Shown here: piece after piece, positions 52,350 through 62,725 of the stretch | Position numbering within the stretch: position 1 is the stretch's first letter | Layout: each line of letters starts with the position of its first letter | NCBI GenBank assembly: GCA_019828595.1 | Contig: JAHQRK010000009.1 | Coordinates: 1-64,000 of the forward strand | DNA from: Aphanomyces cochlioides | Taxonomy: Eukaryota > Oomycota > Saprolegniomycetes > Saprolegniales > Verrucalvaceae | Direction: 5' to 3' | DNA: 64,000 nt | Program-made: the position numbers and the translations under genes | Notes under the pieces: generated by a model | Told to the model about the DNA's origin: nothing | The model's input: the letters and a program-made list of their open reading frames with translations, nothing else | The model's database searches: none

Positions 52350-54608
52350 ATGTCAGCTCATCAAGAGACCAAGCCAACTAAGTCTGCACACCCACCCAAG
52401 GCCGATCAATGGGCGATTGATGCGGTTGCTGAGCACATGGCCCTCTTTCGTCGTCAGTCGCTTCCGGTCCTGGTGGACCCTTCCGTCCAGTTGGAGTCCC
52501 AATCATCTGCACAAGTTTCGCGCCGTTCCAGTCTTTTGGGCTCTGTCCTCTCTGGCATGCGTCCGCCCCCGGTAGTCCCCGGCTATTCAGCCAAGGGTGA
52601 TTCATACGATCGTTCGTCGAGACGACGTCCTGTGACGAAACGAACGCCTGTCACGTCCGACTTTGTCTTGCCACCTCTGTTGGCTCTTCCTCCGGCGCCA
52701 CCATATTCAGCGCCGTCCACTCCGTCTTCATCGGCGTCTTCTTGTGATGAGTGGGTGTACGATCGTCACGATCTTTACCGGCCAGCAATTGAGATCACCG
52801 AAAGCGAGGCGGAGATCTTTGGTTCGCCCAGCTCCGATACGCCTGGCCACGAGTTCGAGTATCGGCCCAACAGAATTGAAGCGAGAGTGTTTGATCCCGA
52901 GGTGGACCATCCTTGAGGCTTTGCGACGTCGCTCCACACTCTTCGAAAGTCAAGGGCGCCATCGTCGTCTGTGTTGGATGTTGCAGCTACCCCAATCTTT
53001 TGCATCAAGGAGGAGCCAGTCTCTTCAAGTGCACCTGCGGAAGCGCCCCTCGAAGACTCTGATTTCACGGTTTCATGGGAGGATGAGTCAAATGCTGAGG
53101 AGGCGGATGCCGAAGCAAGCATATTGGCTGAGCGCTCTTGGCGGGCCGAAGTCGAAGACTCCTTGACAACTGCCACAGTCGATGGTGAAGTGATGCTGCG
53201 ATACTTGCCACGCATTGTGCCGGTCAGTGCTCCTCCGACGTCGGCTCTTTCAACCACAACTGCCAAGGATGGAGCTGGGCTCTCGAGAGAAGGAGAAGAC
53301 TCCAAAGCGGAGGAGTCCAACTCTGGTACTTTGGAATTGAGCGAATCGGACGGTGATACTAGTGGCTCTTCGAAGACTCTGCCGACCGTTATGATCGCTG
53401 ACCCACAACCAATCATGCGGGGCGACTTGATAGCTGGCTGGGAGAGATTCTTGCCGGACTCGGACTCCTTGCGTCCTGCCGCTCAGGAGATGGTGCTGGC
53501 ACAGCGAGCGTTGTTGCAGACTGCCACTGAGTTGCACGAGCAGGCAGCCGAAGGCTTCGATCAAGATGTTGTGCGCAAGAAGTTGAGAGCCCTTCAGCAA
53601 GCCTCCGTGGCCCTGTCTGGCAGTGTGGTCTCTTTCTCGGCTAACGTCTCCCTCGAGGTCGAACAATTGTCTGGGCGTTTGGATGCGTCCGAGAAGGCAA
53701 ACGTTTCCTTAGGCTCGCGTTTGGCTGATTTAGAAGCCCAGTTCTCTGCAGTGGAAGCGTCGCGTGCTCAGCATGTGAGTGGTCTCTCTTTTGGCTTTTG
53801 GTTGATCTTCTGATAGGACCAGGAAATACTCAAGAAGATCGACACCATAAATGACATCTTGGGCCAGATCGGGGCTCTTGCGCCTTCTGCCACGGCTGTC
53901 CCGGGTTCTGTAGCATCCACCCATGAAGATCGACTGAGGAAGCTGGAGGAGACTGCCCGCGCGTGGCCACAGGTTGCTGCAAAAATGAATGATCGTCTCG
54001 GCCAGTTGGAGCAGTCATCATCAGTGGTTCAGTCTTCGGCTCTTCCGCTTGCGGCGCCATCTGCCCCGGCTGAAGGAGGATGGCAGGACGAAGTCGCGTC
54101 AGATTCAGCAGTGGCATCCCCAGCTGCCGGTTGTCAAGACAACTTGCCGAGCGAGCCTGATTCGGAGGAGGATCCTTCTGGGTCTTCTCAAGTGGAGTCC
54201 CTGCCTGTTCAAGCATCCAACACTGGTGAGCAACCAAGCGCCTTGTCTGAGCACGACTGGGATGTTTATTCTCGGATGTTGGGAATCTCGGCTGACGAGC
54301 TGAAGGCCGCGAAGAATCTTCCTTTTGAACCAAGCGCCAAGTATCCCAACCGTGCTCGTTGCGGCTTCGTTGGCCCAAGTCGGGTTGCATGCCTGAACCC
54401 TTTGGGAAGTTGCGGAAAGCACAAAGCCGAGGAGCTCCTTCCTGCGGAACTAGAGCGAGAACGGCGGCGTCAAGTGGCGAATGGTATTCTCTTACTGCTG
54501 GTTCCAGTCACTCGGCGAACGACCGCTATTAAGCGAGAACGACGAGCGGCCAGAAAGACTGCTGCAGCTGAGGGTGGTAAGGGATCTTCCAAGAAATCCA
54601 AGAAGTAG
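52350..54608 (+). CDS. Gyp3 antisense ORF-b, large Ser/Glu-rich coiled-coil protein
   Basis: From ATG 52350 (MSAHQETKPTKSAHP) the frame runs to TGA 52914 and then onwards in the same frame. A 48-nt GT-AG intron at 52902-52949 would remove this TGA; a second 42-nt intron (53775-53816, GTGAGT...GATAG) joins to the last exon in phase. The product would be about 722 residues: Ser/Pro-rich N-terminus, acidic middle, and a coiled coil (about ALSGSVVSFSANVSLEVEQL to KIDTINDILGQIG). A Cys-rich patch (RCGFVGPSRVACLNPLGSCG, then KH) and a Lys-rich nuclear-type tail follow. It does not resemble Gag or Pol. Function unknown; possibly a regulator of the element, or a captured host gene. Confidence 0.6.
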
Positions 54609-54870
54609 GAGGTTGAGCATTTGTAGTCTTGTACTGATCGAATAACTTCCATTTTGTTTGCCTTCTTTGTCAATCGTGGGTTCCTCGAATTTGCCTAAGT
54701 TTTGAGCAATCCGCCTCCTGCGCCCGAGTTGGCGCCGTACGGCTTGTGCAGTACGAGGCGGGCTCCATAGGTTACACCGTTGTAGCCGCTTCTTGAAGAG
54801 GCCCTTCAGGAGCGGTGGGGGCTGGGTTCAAATCATCATCGACCATCATTGCTAGCCGACTCCACCCAAG

Positions 54871-56164
54871 TCAGTCTCTATGGAACTTCCTCAATTCGGG
54901 GGTGGACTCCAGCAGAGCTTCAGGCTCCCAAGTCCATGGTCCATCATTGATCAACTGTACTTCTAGCTCTCGGATGCCACCATTGAGACGAGTATTCCTC
55001 ACAGCCACGGGCACCTGAAGAGGAGTCCCTGGAATGGGATGTTGCCGATTGGTAAAGGAGGTGTCAGGCAGTAATTCTTCGTCGAAGTCGACTGGAGGCA
55101 TGCCTTCTAGTAATTCAGTTGGCCTCAGGGGACTCAGTCGTCGTGTCTTCAAGCGAGAATCATGAATAGTCGTGTAGAAGCGATGGTTCTTTCCTGATTT
55201 CAAGCTTATGACTTCGACTTCGCTGGCGTAATTTTTCGGTCGATTCACCACTCTGAACGGTCCATGCCAGAGGTGAGCAAGCTTGAGCTTGACTCCTGGC
55301 TTGACTTTGTCGATATAGACCCATACTGCGTCACCCACTCTGATTCGAGTGTCAACATCAGCCGGGAGTCCTTCATTGTGTCGTCTGGCTAGTTCTTCCA
55401 CAGCTTGTTTGACCAGTAGATGGGCCATGTCCATACAATGAGCGTGTTGGTGGTAAAGTTGCAGTCTCCATTCATATGAATCCAAGTTGGCGTCCGTCTT
55501 CATGGATGGTAAACTAGCCATCATGGTGGTGTACGGATCCCACCCATGCATCAGGAAGAATGGGGTCTCCTTCCTGGTGGCCGACACTGAGGTGTTCAGG
55601 GCAAAGACCATTCGTTCGGCTACGTCGTCCCAGTCTCGTTGGTGTGGGTCCTGGATGTACAATTTCACCATCCTTGTGATAGTCTGGATTCCTCGTTCAG
55701 CGGTACCATTGGCTTGAGGTCGGTATGCAAAGGTAGGAGACTGACTCTGACCGAGCATTGCTGCAAAGTGTTTGAATACCTCACTCATGAAACTGGGTTC
55801 TCGGTCATGTCTGAGCTCTCTGCAGGCACCAAACCTTCTGAAGACCGCCTCTTCGTTTGCTTGAGCAATTGTGTGGGCATGTCTGTTTGGTGTAGCCTTG
55901 ACCATGACCATCGCTGTAAATATATCTTCGAAGAGGACTAGTTGAGTGTTTCCGCGGAAGGACTTAGGGAGGTCTGTTCCAATGTCGAAGATTGCCTGGG
56001 GATGGTGCTTTGATGTGCGGTGAAGGAGCGCCAGTAGCGCAAGTTTCGCAGTTTTCGCAGTACGTTTTGGTATCCGCATACATCGAATCCCAGTAGTAGA
56101 AGGCTTTGGCTTTAGCGTAAGCCTTCATGAACTTGAAATGTCCTCCTTGGACTCCATCATGACA
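54871..56164 (-). CDS. Gyp3 integrase core and C-terminus
   Basis: The 402-codon frame (56079-54871) has the catalytic Asp in IFDIGTDLPKS, the second in LRHDREPSFMSEVF and the Glu in ANGTAERGIQTI. The C-terminal region has RVGDAVWVYIDKVKPG and HLWHGPFRVV. It resembles Gyp2 throughout. Between 56079 and 56164 the frame connecting to the zinc domain is shifted. Divergence of the zone before DIGTDLP (a Lys/Ala-rich start) suggests a local frameshift. Confidence 0.85.
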
Positions 56165-56827
56165 TTACTGGAGGATTTCAGTCACTAGGGATCGTGGTAT
56201 GACTAGTGACCAAGTGAGTTGAGGAGTCGGACTCCGTTTGGTTGACCAGAGGAGTCGGTAGAGGGCTCCTTCTTCGCATATATCGAACTGATGCACCGTC
56301 TTGGCCATTTGTTGACATTCTCGTTGGGATAGACCGTCAAACTCGCCTCTGATGTACTTCTTCATGTTGGCCCATTTCTTTTCTCGATCTTGTGCGCGGA
56401 TATTCGTTGAAGGCGGATATGTGCCAGGGTGTCGGACTCTTGTCTTTGGGCTACTAGAACGGTTCCGCGTGAGGCTGTGATAGCAAAAATTGATGGGGGT
56501 ATCGCCAGGCTTACACACGACGCCACCCCGAGACCGAGACGACGCCGCAGTGGAGTCAGGTTGAGCCAAGTATTGTAGGTGCTCCGGGAGTGGAAATCGG
56601 ATGTCGTGGACAAGGTGCGGCAGCCAGTTTAAAGAGTGCAGTAAATCGAGCGTAGAGGGGTCGGTCACCTCACCTGTCGTCCGGTCGGTCAAGCCTTGTG
56701 AAGCCAGGTAATCGGCTGCACCGTTCCACACGCGTTTCACATGATGGAATGACGGACTGGCAAGCTGGTTGTTGAGCGTGTGAACTTCAGCAAGCAGTGA
56801 CTGCAAGTGGGGCTTGGTACACCTCAT
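56165..56827 (-). pseudogene. Gyp3 second RNase H end and integrase linker
   Basis: This 220-codon frame continues the second RNase H-like domain (FHHVKRVWNGAADYLASQGL) and runs to SLVIPRSLVTEILQ, where TAA (56165-56167) interrupts. The same frame goes on CHDGVQGGHFKF, the first half of the integrase zinc domain, so the TAA is a nonsense change. The frame overlaps the RT frame by 4 bp. Confidence 0.8.
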
Positions 56828-59295
56828 CCGATTGAGTACCTGCCGGATAACAAGCCGTGAATCTCCAAAGACTCGGACGCTGGTGAGGTGGAGGCGGATA
56901 GCTGCTGATAGTACCGCGAGGAGACCTGCATATTCGGCCCCATTGACTGTAGTGTCTGTGACAACGCCATATCCGGCCCATAGGATCTTCCACTCGGGTA
57001 GCTGCCACAGGATCGCACCAAACCACCCACTCGTTCAGAAAATTTGATGGAGCCGTCAAATGTAGCTATGACAGCGGACTCTTCGGCGGTGAAACACGGT
57101 AGGCTCTGTTGCACTGGAGTCAGAGATCTCGTGGACTTCAAAGGGGTGTATAGTGTAAGATCGTCCATTGTAGAGTCCGATGGCGGGCAAAGTGAGGAGG
57201 CCAGCATCATCGGGATGCCATCGAGTCCTTGAAGGTTGGAGGAGTCCACCACTTGAATTGTCCATGGAGATAACATTGCAGCCCAGGAGAGGTGATCAGT
57301 GCGTCCTTGTTTGTCCTTTCGGATCCAATTGATGATAGCATGCTTGGAGTACACTGTCAACGAGTTGTTCCGTAGCTCATAGAAGCAGACCTTGAGGGCG
57401 TGTAGTAGAGCCAGAATCTCCCTTTCCCAGTGCTCGTAGCGAGGTTCGCCACCTTTGAGGACACGTCCACAGAAGCGCACTGGATGGAGGAGTCCATCAT
57501 GTTCTTGACATAGGGTGGCCGATATGGCCCAGTTCGTGACGTAGAGCAGCACGTGGAAGGGAAGGTTCGGATTGGCGTGCTTGAGGACTGGAGTGTTAGC
57601 GTAGGCACGTTTGAGCTCATCGAACGCAGCCAAAGCGGCCGAGGAGACAGACCCTTGGCGCAGCTGGTCATCTGATATCTCGTATAGGCAGCTGGCTTTA
57701 ATGGAGTAGTTCTCGATGAACCTGGAGTAGAAGTTGATGGATCCCAGGAAGGATTGCATGGCTCGAAGCGATTTGGGGAAGGAAATTTGCAGGACCTGAT
57801 GGAGTCCTCGGGGCTTTGCGTGGACTCCCTCCCGCGAGATAAGATGCCCCAAAAAGTCGACAACCGTCTTCCCGAACTTGCTCTTGAGGGCGCTGATGCT
57901 GATGTTGAAGTAGGTTAATCGTTGCAGAATGCGATCTGTGAGGTTCACGACTCCAGTCCACGAATCCGCCCCATCGCTGATGTCATCGACAAACGAGGGT
58001 CGGTTTGCTGGGGCTGGCATCGAGGAGGCATCGCGCACATGACCGATTTGGAACATGTCTCGGGGCTCACCGTCTTCGTCAACCTCGTTCATTCCCGGCG
58101 GCAGATCGACAAAGCCATAGAGCGCATTAGTGATCATTCTTTGATAGATCATCGGCGCATTCTTCAATCCTTGACCCATACGTGTCCACTCAAAGTGTCC
58201 CAAAGGGCAAATGAAAGCGCTAATGAGTCGTGCTCGTTTGGTGGCATGCACCACCCAGAAACCACTGGCATTGTCGAGGGATAGGAGCCACTGCACCGCA
58301 TGGAAGCCTGATAGCATGGCGTCCAAGGTAGGCATTGGGGACCTCATCAGTTCCTGGAGGTCGTTGATTCCACGGTAGTAGATGCAGAGTCGGATATCAG
58401 ATCCACCCTTCTTGAGTACGATTACAATTGGGGACGCCCACTGAGAGTTGGAGAAGGTGATGAGTCCATAGCTGAGGAGTCCTCGGAGTAATTCAAACAG
58501 CTTTTGGAGGTGTTCAGGGCGGACTCGTCTCGGCCGGTGGGCGATGGGTTTAGCTGATCCCACGTCAATGTCGCAAACAGTTCCTCGCGCTGGAGGTGGG
58601 AGGCCGTTCCCAGACCGGATGAAGTATGCCTTGTATTTGTCGAGCACTTCGCGCATCTGCTGTCGTTCTTCTTCGGATTGTCCGACTTCCCCGTAGTCCA
58701 GTTGGTCCATATCGAAAGGCACTTGAGGGGGAATCTCTGGAATGAGAGCTAGCTGACTCTCCATCTCTTCTGATGTCAGATCGACCCATTCTCTGATGAC
58801 CACTTCCGAAGGTAGTGTCTTTTGATCAAGATCAGGAGGAGGCGCCAGCAAGGTAAAGATACTTGGAGGAGGGAGCCCATGGTGATGTTCTGTGATGAAG
58901 TATGAGAAGTTGGACTCCTGCCTGGTGGAGTCGTCCACCAGTACTGCTTCATTTCCGTCTTCTCCAACCAAGTCTTTTCTTGCGTCGACGTCTCCAGGTT
59001 TGGCGTCAGCCTCTCTTTGGGTCAGTCTTCTAATTCCTGACTGGGTTAGGAGTGCTTCTGGGGGAGCTCTTGGTGGTCTGTCCGTGTAAGGCATTTCAGG
59101 ACAGTCACCCGCCATGACTTGGTCTCGCATTCGTTGGTACCGTGTTGAATAACTTCCTTCGTAGGCTGCGGCCTTCCATTCCTTATATCGCAGACTGTTT
59201 GTGCGCACCATGGTGCGGTCATTGGGTCGGTCACCTGGAGCGGAGATAGCTCCAACAACTGAGTGGGGTGGTAACACAAGTAGCGAATTTGCCAT
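56824..59295 (-). CDS. Gyp3 reverse transcriptase and RNase H, 823 codons
   Basis: The longest frame of the window. A linker of about 200 residues precedes RT: ARGTVCDIDVGSAKPIAHRP, SQWASPIVIVLKKGGSD, SLDNASGFW, ICPLGHFEWTRMGQGLKNAP. The polymerase box is PSFVDDISDGADSW (FVDD). RNase H I follows (FHVLLYVTNWAISA, then EREILALLHALKVCFYELRN and YSKHAIINWIRKD) and the start of a second RNase H-like module (AVIATFDGSIKFSERVG). It is free of stops, unlike Gyp2. It makes the element cDNA in cytoplasmic particles. Confidence 0.93.
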   Translation of the reverse strand: MANSLLVLPPHSVVGAISAPGDRPNDRTMVRTNSLRYKEWKAAAYEGSYSTRYQRMRDQVMAGDCPEMPYTDRPPRAPPEALLTQSGIRRLTQREADAKPGDVDARKDLVGEDGNEAVLVDDSTRQESNFSYFITEHHHGLPPPSIFTLLAPPPDLDQKTLPSEVVIREWVDLTSEEMESQLALIPEIPPQVPFDMDQLDYGEVGQSEEERQQMREVLDKYKAYFIRSGNGLPPPARGTVCDIDVGSAKPIAHRPRRVRPEHLQKLFELLRGLLSYGLITFSNSQWASPIVIVLKKGGSDIRLCIYYRGINDLQELMRSPMPTLDAMLSGFHAVQWLLSLDNASGFWVVHATKRARLISAFICPLGHFEWTRMGQGLKNAPMIYQRMITNALYGFVDLPPGMNEVDEDGEPRDMFQIGHVRDASSMPAPANRPSFVDDISDGADSWTGVVNLTDRILQRLTYFNISISALKSKFGKTVVDFLGHLISREGVHAKPRGLHQVLQISFPKSLRAMQSFLGSINFYSRFIENYSIKASCLYEISDDQLRQGSVSSAALAAFDELKRAYANTPVLKHANPNLPFHVLLYVTNWAISATLCQEHDGLLHPVRFCGRVLKGGEPRYEHWEREILALLHALKVCFYELRNNSLTVYSKHAIINWIRKDKQGRTDHLSWAAMLSPWTIQVVDSSNLQGLDGIPMMLASSLCPPSDSTMDDLTLYTPLKSTRSLTPVQQSLPCFTAEESAVIATFDGSIKFSERVGGLVRSCGSYPSGRSYGPDMALSQTLQSMGPNMQVSSRYYQQLSASTSPASESLEIHGLLSGRYSIG

Positions 59296-59314
59296 ATTGG
59301 TGACTCGATATGAC

Positions 59315-60258
59315 CTAGGAGTGCCTGAGTCGTCGACAATGGCCGTGGTAACCCATCGGGCTCCTCGCTGAACCCAAAATTTTGGTTAATCCTGGTCTTG
59401 GAGATGGTAGTTTGATGCAGATGCTGTCTCCAGGCTGAAGTTGTATCTGCCGTGGAGTCTTGACAGTGTCGACTCTCCCTCGTCGGTACTTGATGGGCTG
59501 CAGCACTAGTGGGATCCAATTGTCATCCGGGAGTTGGATCTCTCGCTTCACAGTGTCAATGATCATGCCTGCCTTCTCCAAGAAGTCCATGCCAATGATG
59601 GCGTGGAATCCGACTGGTCCAAAATCGCAGACTGCAATCGTGAAGAGATATGTCAGTCCGTCCCCAATGGTCAGCTTGATCGGGACAGTGCCAGCGGTGG
59701 TGGCCGATCCATTTCCAAACCCATCGATTCCCGTTTTGGCGGAGGCGTCTACTCGCAGACCTAGCCTTTCCGCAAATCGGGTGTGTAGTACGCTCATGTT
59801 GGCACCAGTGTCGGTCGGCAAGGACCACAGCAGGTTCGTTCAGTATTTTGGCGTCCAAGAATGTCGTTCTCCCGCGAGTAGACTGAGTTGCTGAGGCATA
59901 GTTGCGCTATCCTCGTTGGCGAAGAATACTTGTGGAGCAATCGTAGGGGATGGACTTGATATATTCCAGATTACAGGTGTAGGAGTGCTCAAGCTGTTGG
60001 CATTGGATTCTTCTGAGATGACGGGCGGAGTAGCGGCCGATGCTAGCTTGGAAGCTAGAAGTCGGACACTGGCTCGCAATCGTTCCTCATATTCGTCCAG
60101 AGCCATGGCTTGGTCCCTTGTCTGGGGCACTATGACGGGCTTGAATGCATGTTGTTTCTTGGTTTTTTCTTGGTTATCTTCTTTTTTCGGTTTTTGTTCA
60201 GTGGTGGGTAATTGCAGTCGATGTCCGGCGCAACTGGTGCTTTGCAGGGCCCCCGGAC
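59315..60258 (-). pseudogene. Gyp3 aspartic protease region
   Basis: The segment AVVLAD at about 59820 in one frame and TDTGANMSVLHTRFAERLGL in another together form the active-site loop (DTGA), so one base is off there. The downstream flap and psi-loop region (FHAIIGMDFLEKAGMIIDT) is open to 59315. The upstream linker (frame 59840-60418) overlaps the end of gag in a second frame, suggesting gag and pol are expressed by frameshifting. Confidence 0.75.
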
Positions 60259-61398
60259 TTAGACTTTTAAACAATCCAGGAGATCGCTCACGTCGTCGAT
60301 GCCCAAACTCTCCAGGTGGTCTTTGAGTTTCGTCATCTGGGCCTGGCGCGGGCAGAAGTCGGTCTTCAGATGAGGAACATAACTTGGAGTCTTGCACATA
60401 GCGCATGCCTTGAAGCAATTGGAGTCAGGGTGACCTTTGCGTTGGCATAAGGAGCACATCGTGTTGGCCCAACACTTCCCATCCGGCTTGTAGTGTTCTT
60501 CGCCGCACTCTTGGCATAGTTCTCGTTTGAGTGGGCCTCGTCCAAGCGCGTAAATCTCCGCTCGCAAGGCTTCAGTTAGATCCATTGAGGAGTCCGATTC
60601 CATGTAGGCAACCTTGCCTTTGGTTCTGGGGATCGGTGGAGAGGCGGGCTCTTTGTTTCCATGTTCAAACGCCTTCATGGCTTCATTTTCGCGCTGAGTG
60701 TCCAGATGCTCTTCAAGTTCCATCATGGATTGGAATCCGATGGGCAGTAATGTTGCGCCAAATGTCTTATCCATTAGTGCTCGGGCGTATCGCTTGATAT
60801 GGAGTCGGAGGTTCCTTCGATTACCCACGTAGTCCAAATTGATTTTTCGTGCAGCGGCATTGAAGCGGAACAGGTAAGACTTGTTGGACTCACCGGGTCG
60901 TTGCTTCATGGTGTAATAGATCTCTTCGTTTGGGATTGGACTCTGCACGAACTCCTTTACAAAGCGGGATCGGATGGTGCCCCATTTGACTTTGTAGCGT
61001 GGATCCAACTGTGCAAACCAGTCTTGTACTGGTCGGGCTACTTGTAGACGAAATCGCCGTTTCGTTTCCACGTCAGTCCACCCACAGGAGACGGCTGTCT
61101 CTTCAAATCTCTGGAGCCAGGCTCCAGCGGCATCTCTTCCTTTTGAGTCGCCTTTGAACGTGGGTAAGGACTCCACTGGTAGGATTTGGACTTGATTTCC
61201 TTCGATTCGTCGTCCAATTGGAGGAGGTTCATCGTCAGGGTCATCTGGGTAGTCTAATTCATCATCCAGGGAATGTTTTCGGGAGCGTTGAATGAGTGCA
61301 ATCAAATTCTCGCTCTGAGCACGGAAGAGCGCAAGCATATCGGCGCGTGTAACGACGTCATCCGGACGCTGGTGGTCATCGTGCTCGGATGCAGCAAG
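60259..61398 (-). CDS. Gyp3 Gag, N-terminus lost
   Basis: The Gag frame is open from the Tc1 junction to the stop at 60259. It starts within LAASEHDDHQRPDDVVTRAD, continues with the Gag domain (ESLPTFKGDSKGRDAAGAWL; YYTMKQRPGESNKSYLFRFN) and ends with a Cys-rich zone: CQECGEEHYKPDGKC and CSLCQRKGHPDSNC (CX2CX4HX4C). The true N-terminus and the leader are missing because Tc1 sequence is fused at 61398. The apparent start MFGSDRGERTQN is read from Tc1 DNA. Confidence 0.85.
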   Translation of the reverse strand, partial: LAASEHDDHQRPDDVVTRADMLALFRAQSENLIALIQRSRKHSLDDELDYPDDPDDEPPPIGRRIEGNQVQILPVESLPTFKGDSKGRDAAGAWLQRFEETAVSCGWTDVETKRRFRLQVARPVQDWFAQLDPRYKVKWGTIRSRFVKEFVQSPIPNEEIYYTMKQRPGESNKSYLFRFNAAARKINLDYVGNRRNLRLHIKRYARALMDKTFGATLLPIGFQSMMELEEHLDTQRENEAMKAFEHGNKEPASPPIPRTKGKVAYMESDSSMDLTEALRAEIYALGRGPLKRELCQECGEEHYKPDGKCWANTMCSLCQRKGHPDSNCFKACAMCKTPSYVPHLKTDFCPRQAQMTKLKDHLESLGIDDVSDLLDCLKV

Positions 61399-62725
61399 GC
61401 TAATCAGTATCCAATTTTGTGTTCTTTCGCCTCGATCACTTCCAAACAACGGCGCTCCATGCTCTCAACAAGATTTGTCAAAGTTTCCTGTGGAATCTCC
61501 GACCAACAACGGACGATTTCGGCTTTCAACTCCACCAAGCTTTGGTACTGACGGCCATTCAGGTAAACTTTTCGGGCTAAGATGCCCCACAGGTTCTCTA
61601 TAGGATTCAAGTCAGGACTAAGAGTTGGCCACTCAAGAACATTCAATTTTCTTCCCTGTAGCCAAGCTGTTGTTTCCTTGGAGGTGTGGATGGGGGCGTT
61701 GTCGTGTTGAAAAACAACTGAAGGGCCATGATTCTCAGTGATAAAGGGGAGTAGATGTTCAGATAAGGTTGAAATATACTTGGCAGAGTTTTGTTTTCCA
61801 TCCAAAAATACAATTTTAGTCTTTCCGGACATGCTGAACGCAGCCCAAATCATCACTCCGCCACCACCATTATGTCTCTTCGAATACACTTCATTTTCAC
61901 GCCAAAGGTCAGCCCAATAGTACTTGAAACCATCCGGTCCATCGAGATTAAACTTCTTCTCGTCGCTAAACACAATTTCAGACCATTTCTCCTTCAAGAA
62001 AATGTTCTTCTTGGCAAATTTGAGACGTGCCTCCAGATGTCGTTTTTGGAGGGAAGGACAGGGTTTTCTTTTCTTGTAATTGAAACGCGGGAAGGCATGC
62101 AAGATTTGTCGGACGCGACGATCAGTGATGGCAAGCTTTAAGGGGTCTTTGAGGTGCGTAGAGCTAGCTCCAGTGGAGGAAACTTCCTTGAAAAGTCGAC
62201 GAACAGTTCTCTCGTCAACTTTTGGCTTTGGTCCAGGCCGTTGAATTGCTCCATATGCAGTTGGGTTGGATAAAAACGATGCAATTACACTCTTAGAACG
62301 ACCTGTCCTGCTTGCAATCTGCCTACAGGACAACTGGCATTCTGCATAAGCCAAAATCTTCTCGCGCTCGGCTTCACTGAGTGTTTGACCTCTTGGCATC
62401 CAAATGAAAAGTGATATGGGATGATGGGGTATGTTCGTACTCAGAATCGTGATTAGTATTCAATTATTTAGTGTAAACATGGCAAAAGTTGAAGTGACAG
62501 ACGTAATAGCCCATCAAAACAAGTGTCCTTATATCCATTTTCACCTCTGAAAATTTATACTTGAGAGGTTTCACTGCACCAAGCTTTCTGTTTTGACCAA
62601 GAAATGCATTGTTGGATTTGTCTTGAAATTCTCTTTATACTGATATATTTCGAAAAACGTTTTCCACAATTGCAAAAAAAAATAATTAAAAAATGGAGGT
62701 GTTTGTATATCCATTTCCGATACTG
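61399..62725 (-). mobile_element. Tc1 copy in the Gyp3 5' LTR, left TIR deleted
   Basis: It is identical, bar a few bases, to 49334-50660. The right TIR and TA are intact (62725), but homology begins abruptly at 61399, joined to gag. The left inverted repeat is gone, so it cannot transpose by itself, although its transposase frame is whole. Confidence 0.9.
61404..62399 (-). CDS. Tc1/mariner transposase, second copy
   Basis: 331 residues, same as at 49339 except Ala for Val after the second catalytic Asp (QHDNAPIHTS; NAPIH is the usual Tc1 form, so this copy keeps the ancestral residue). The frame is intact with Asp146, Asp233 and Glu268. It could supply transposase in trans even though its own element lacks one TIR. 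Confidence 0.95.
   Translation of the reverse strand: MPRGQTLSEAEREKILAYAECQLSCRQIASRTGRSKSVIASFLSNPTAYGAIQRPGPKPKVDERTVRRLFKEVSSTGASSTHLKDPLKLAITDRRVRQILHAFPRFNYKKRKPCPSLQKRHLEARLKFAKKNIFLKEKWSEIVFSDEKKFNLDGPDGFKYYWADLWRENEVYSKRHNGGGGVMIWAAFSMSGKTKIVFLDGKQNSAKYISTLSEHLLPFITENHGPSVVFQHDNAPIHTSKETTAWLQGRKLNVLEWPTLSPDLNPIENLWGILARKVYLNGRQYQSLVELKAEIVRCWSEIPQETLTNLVESMERRCLEVIEAKEHKIGY

Noticed and set aside
52663..53166. Arg-rich 167-codon frame
   Set aside because: Composition is that of a shifted reading of ORF-b.
52775..53416. Minus-strand 213-codon Ser/Glu-rich gene
   Set aside because: It is the mirror of ORF-b; low-complexity GC-rich coding DNA often stays open on the opposite strand, and ORF-b has the better intron and coiled-coil evidence.
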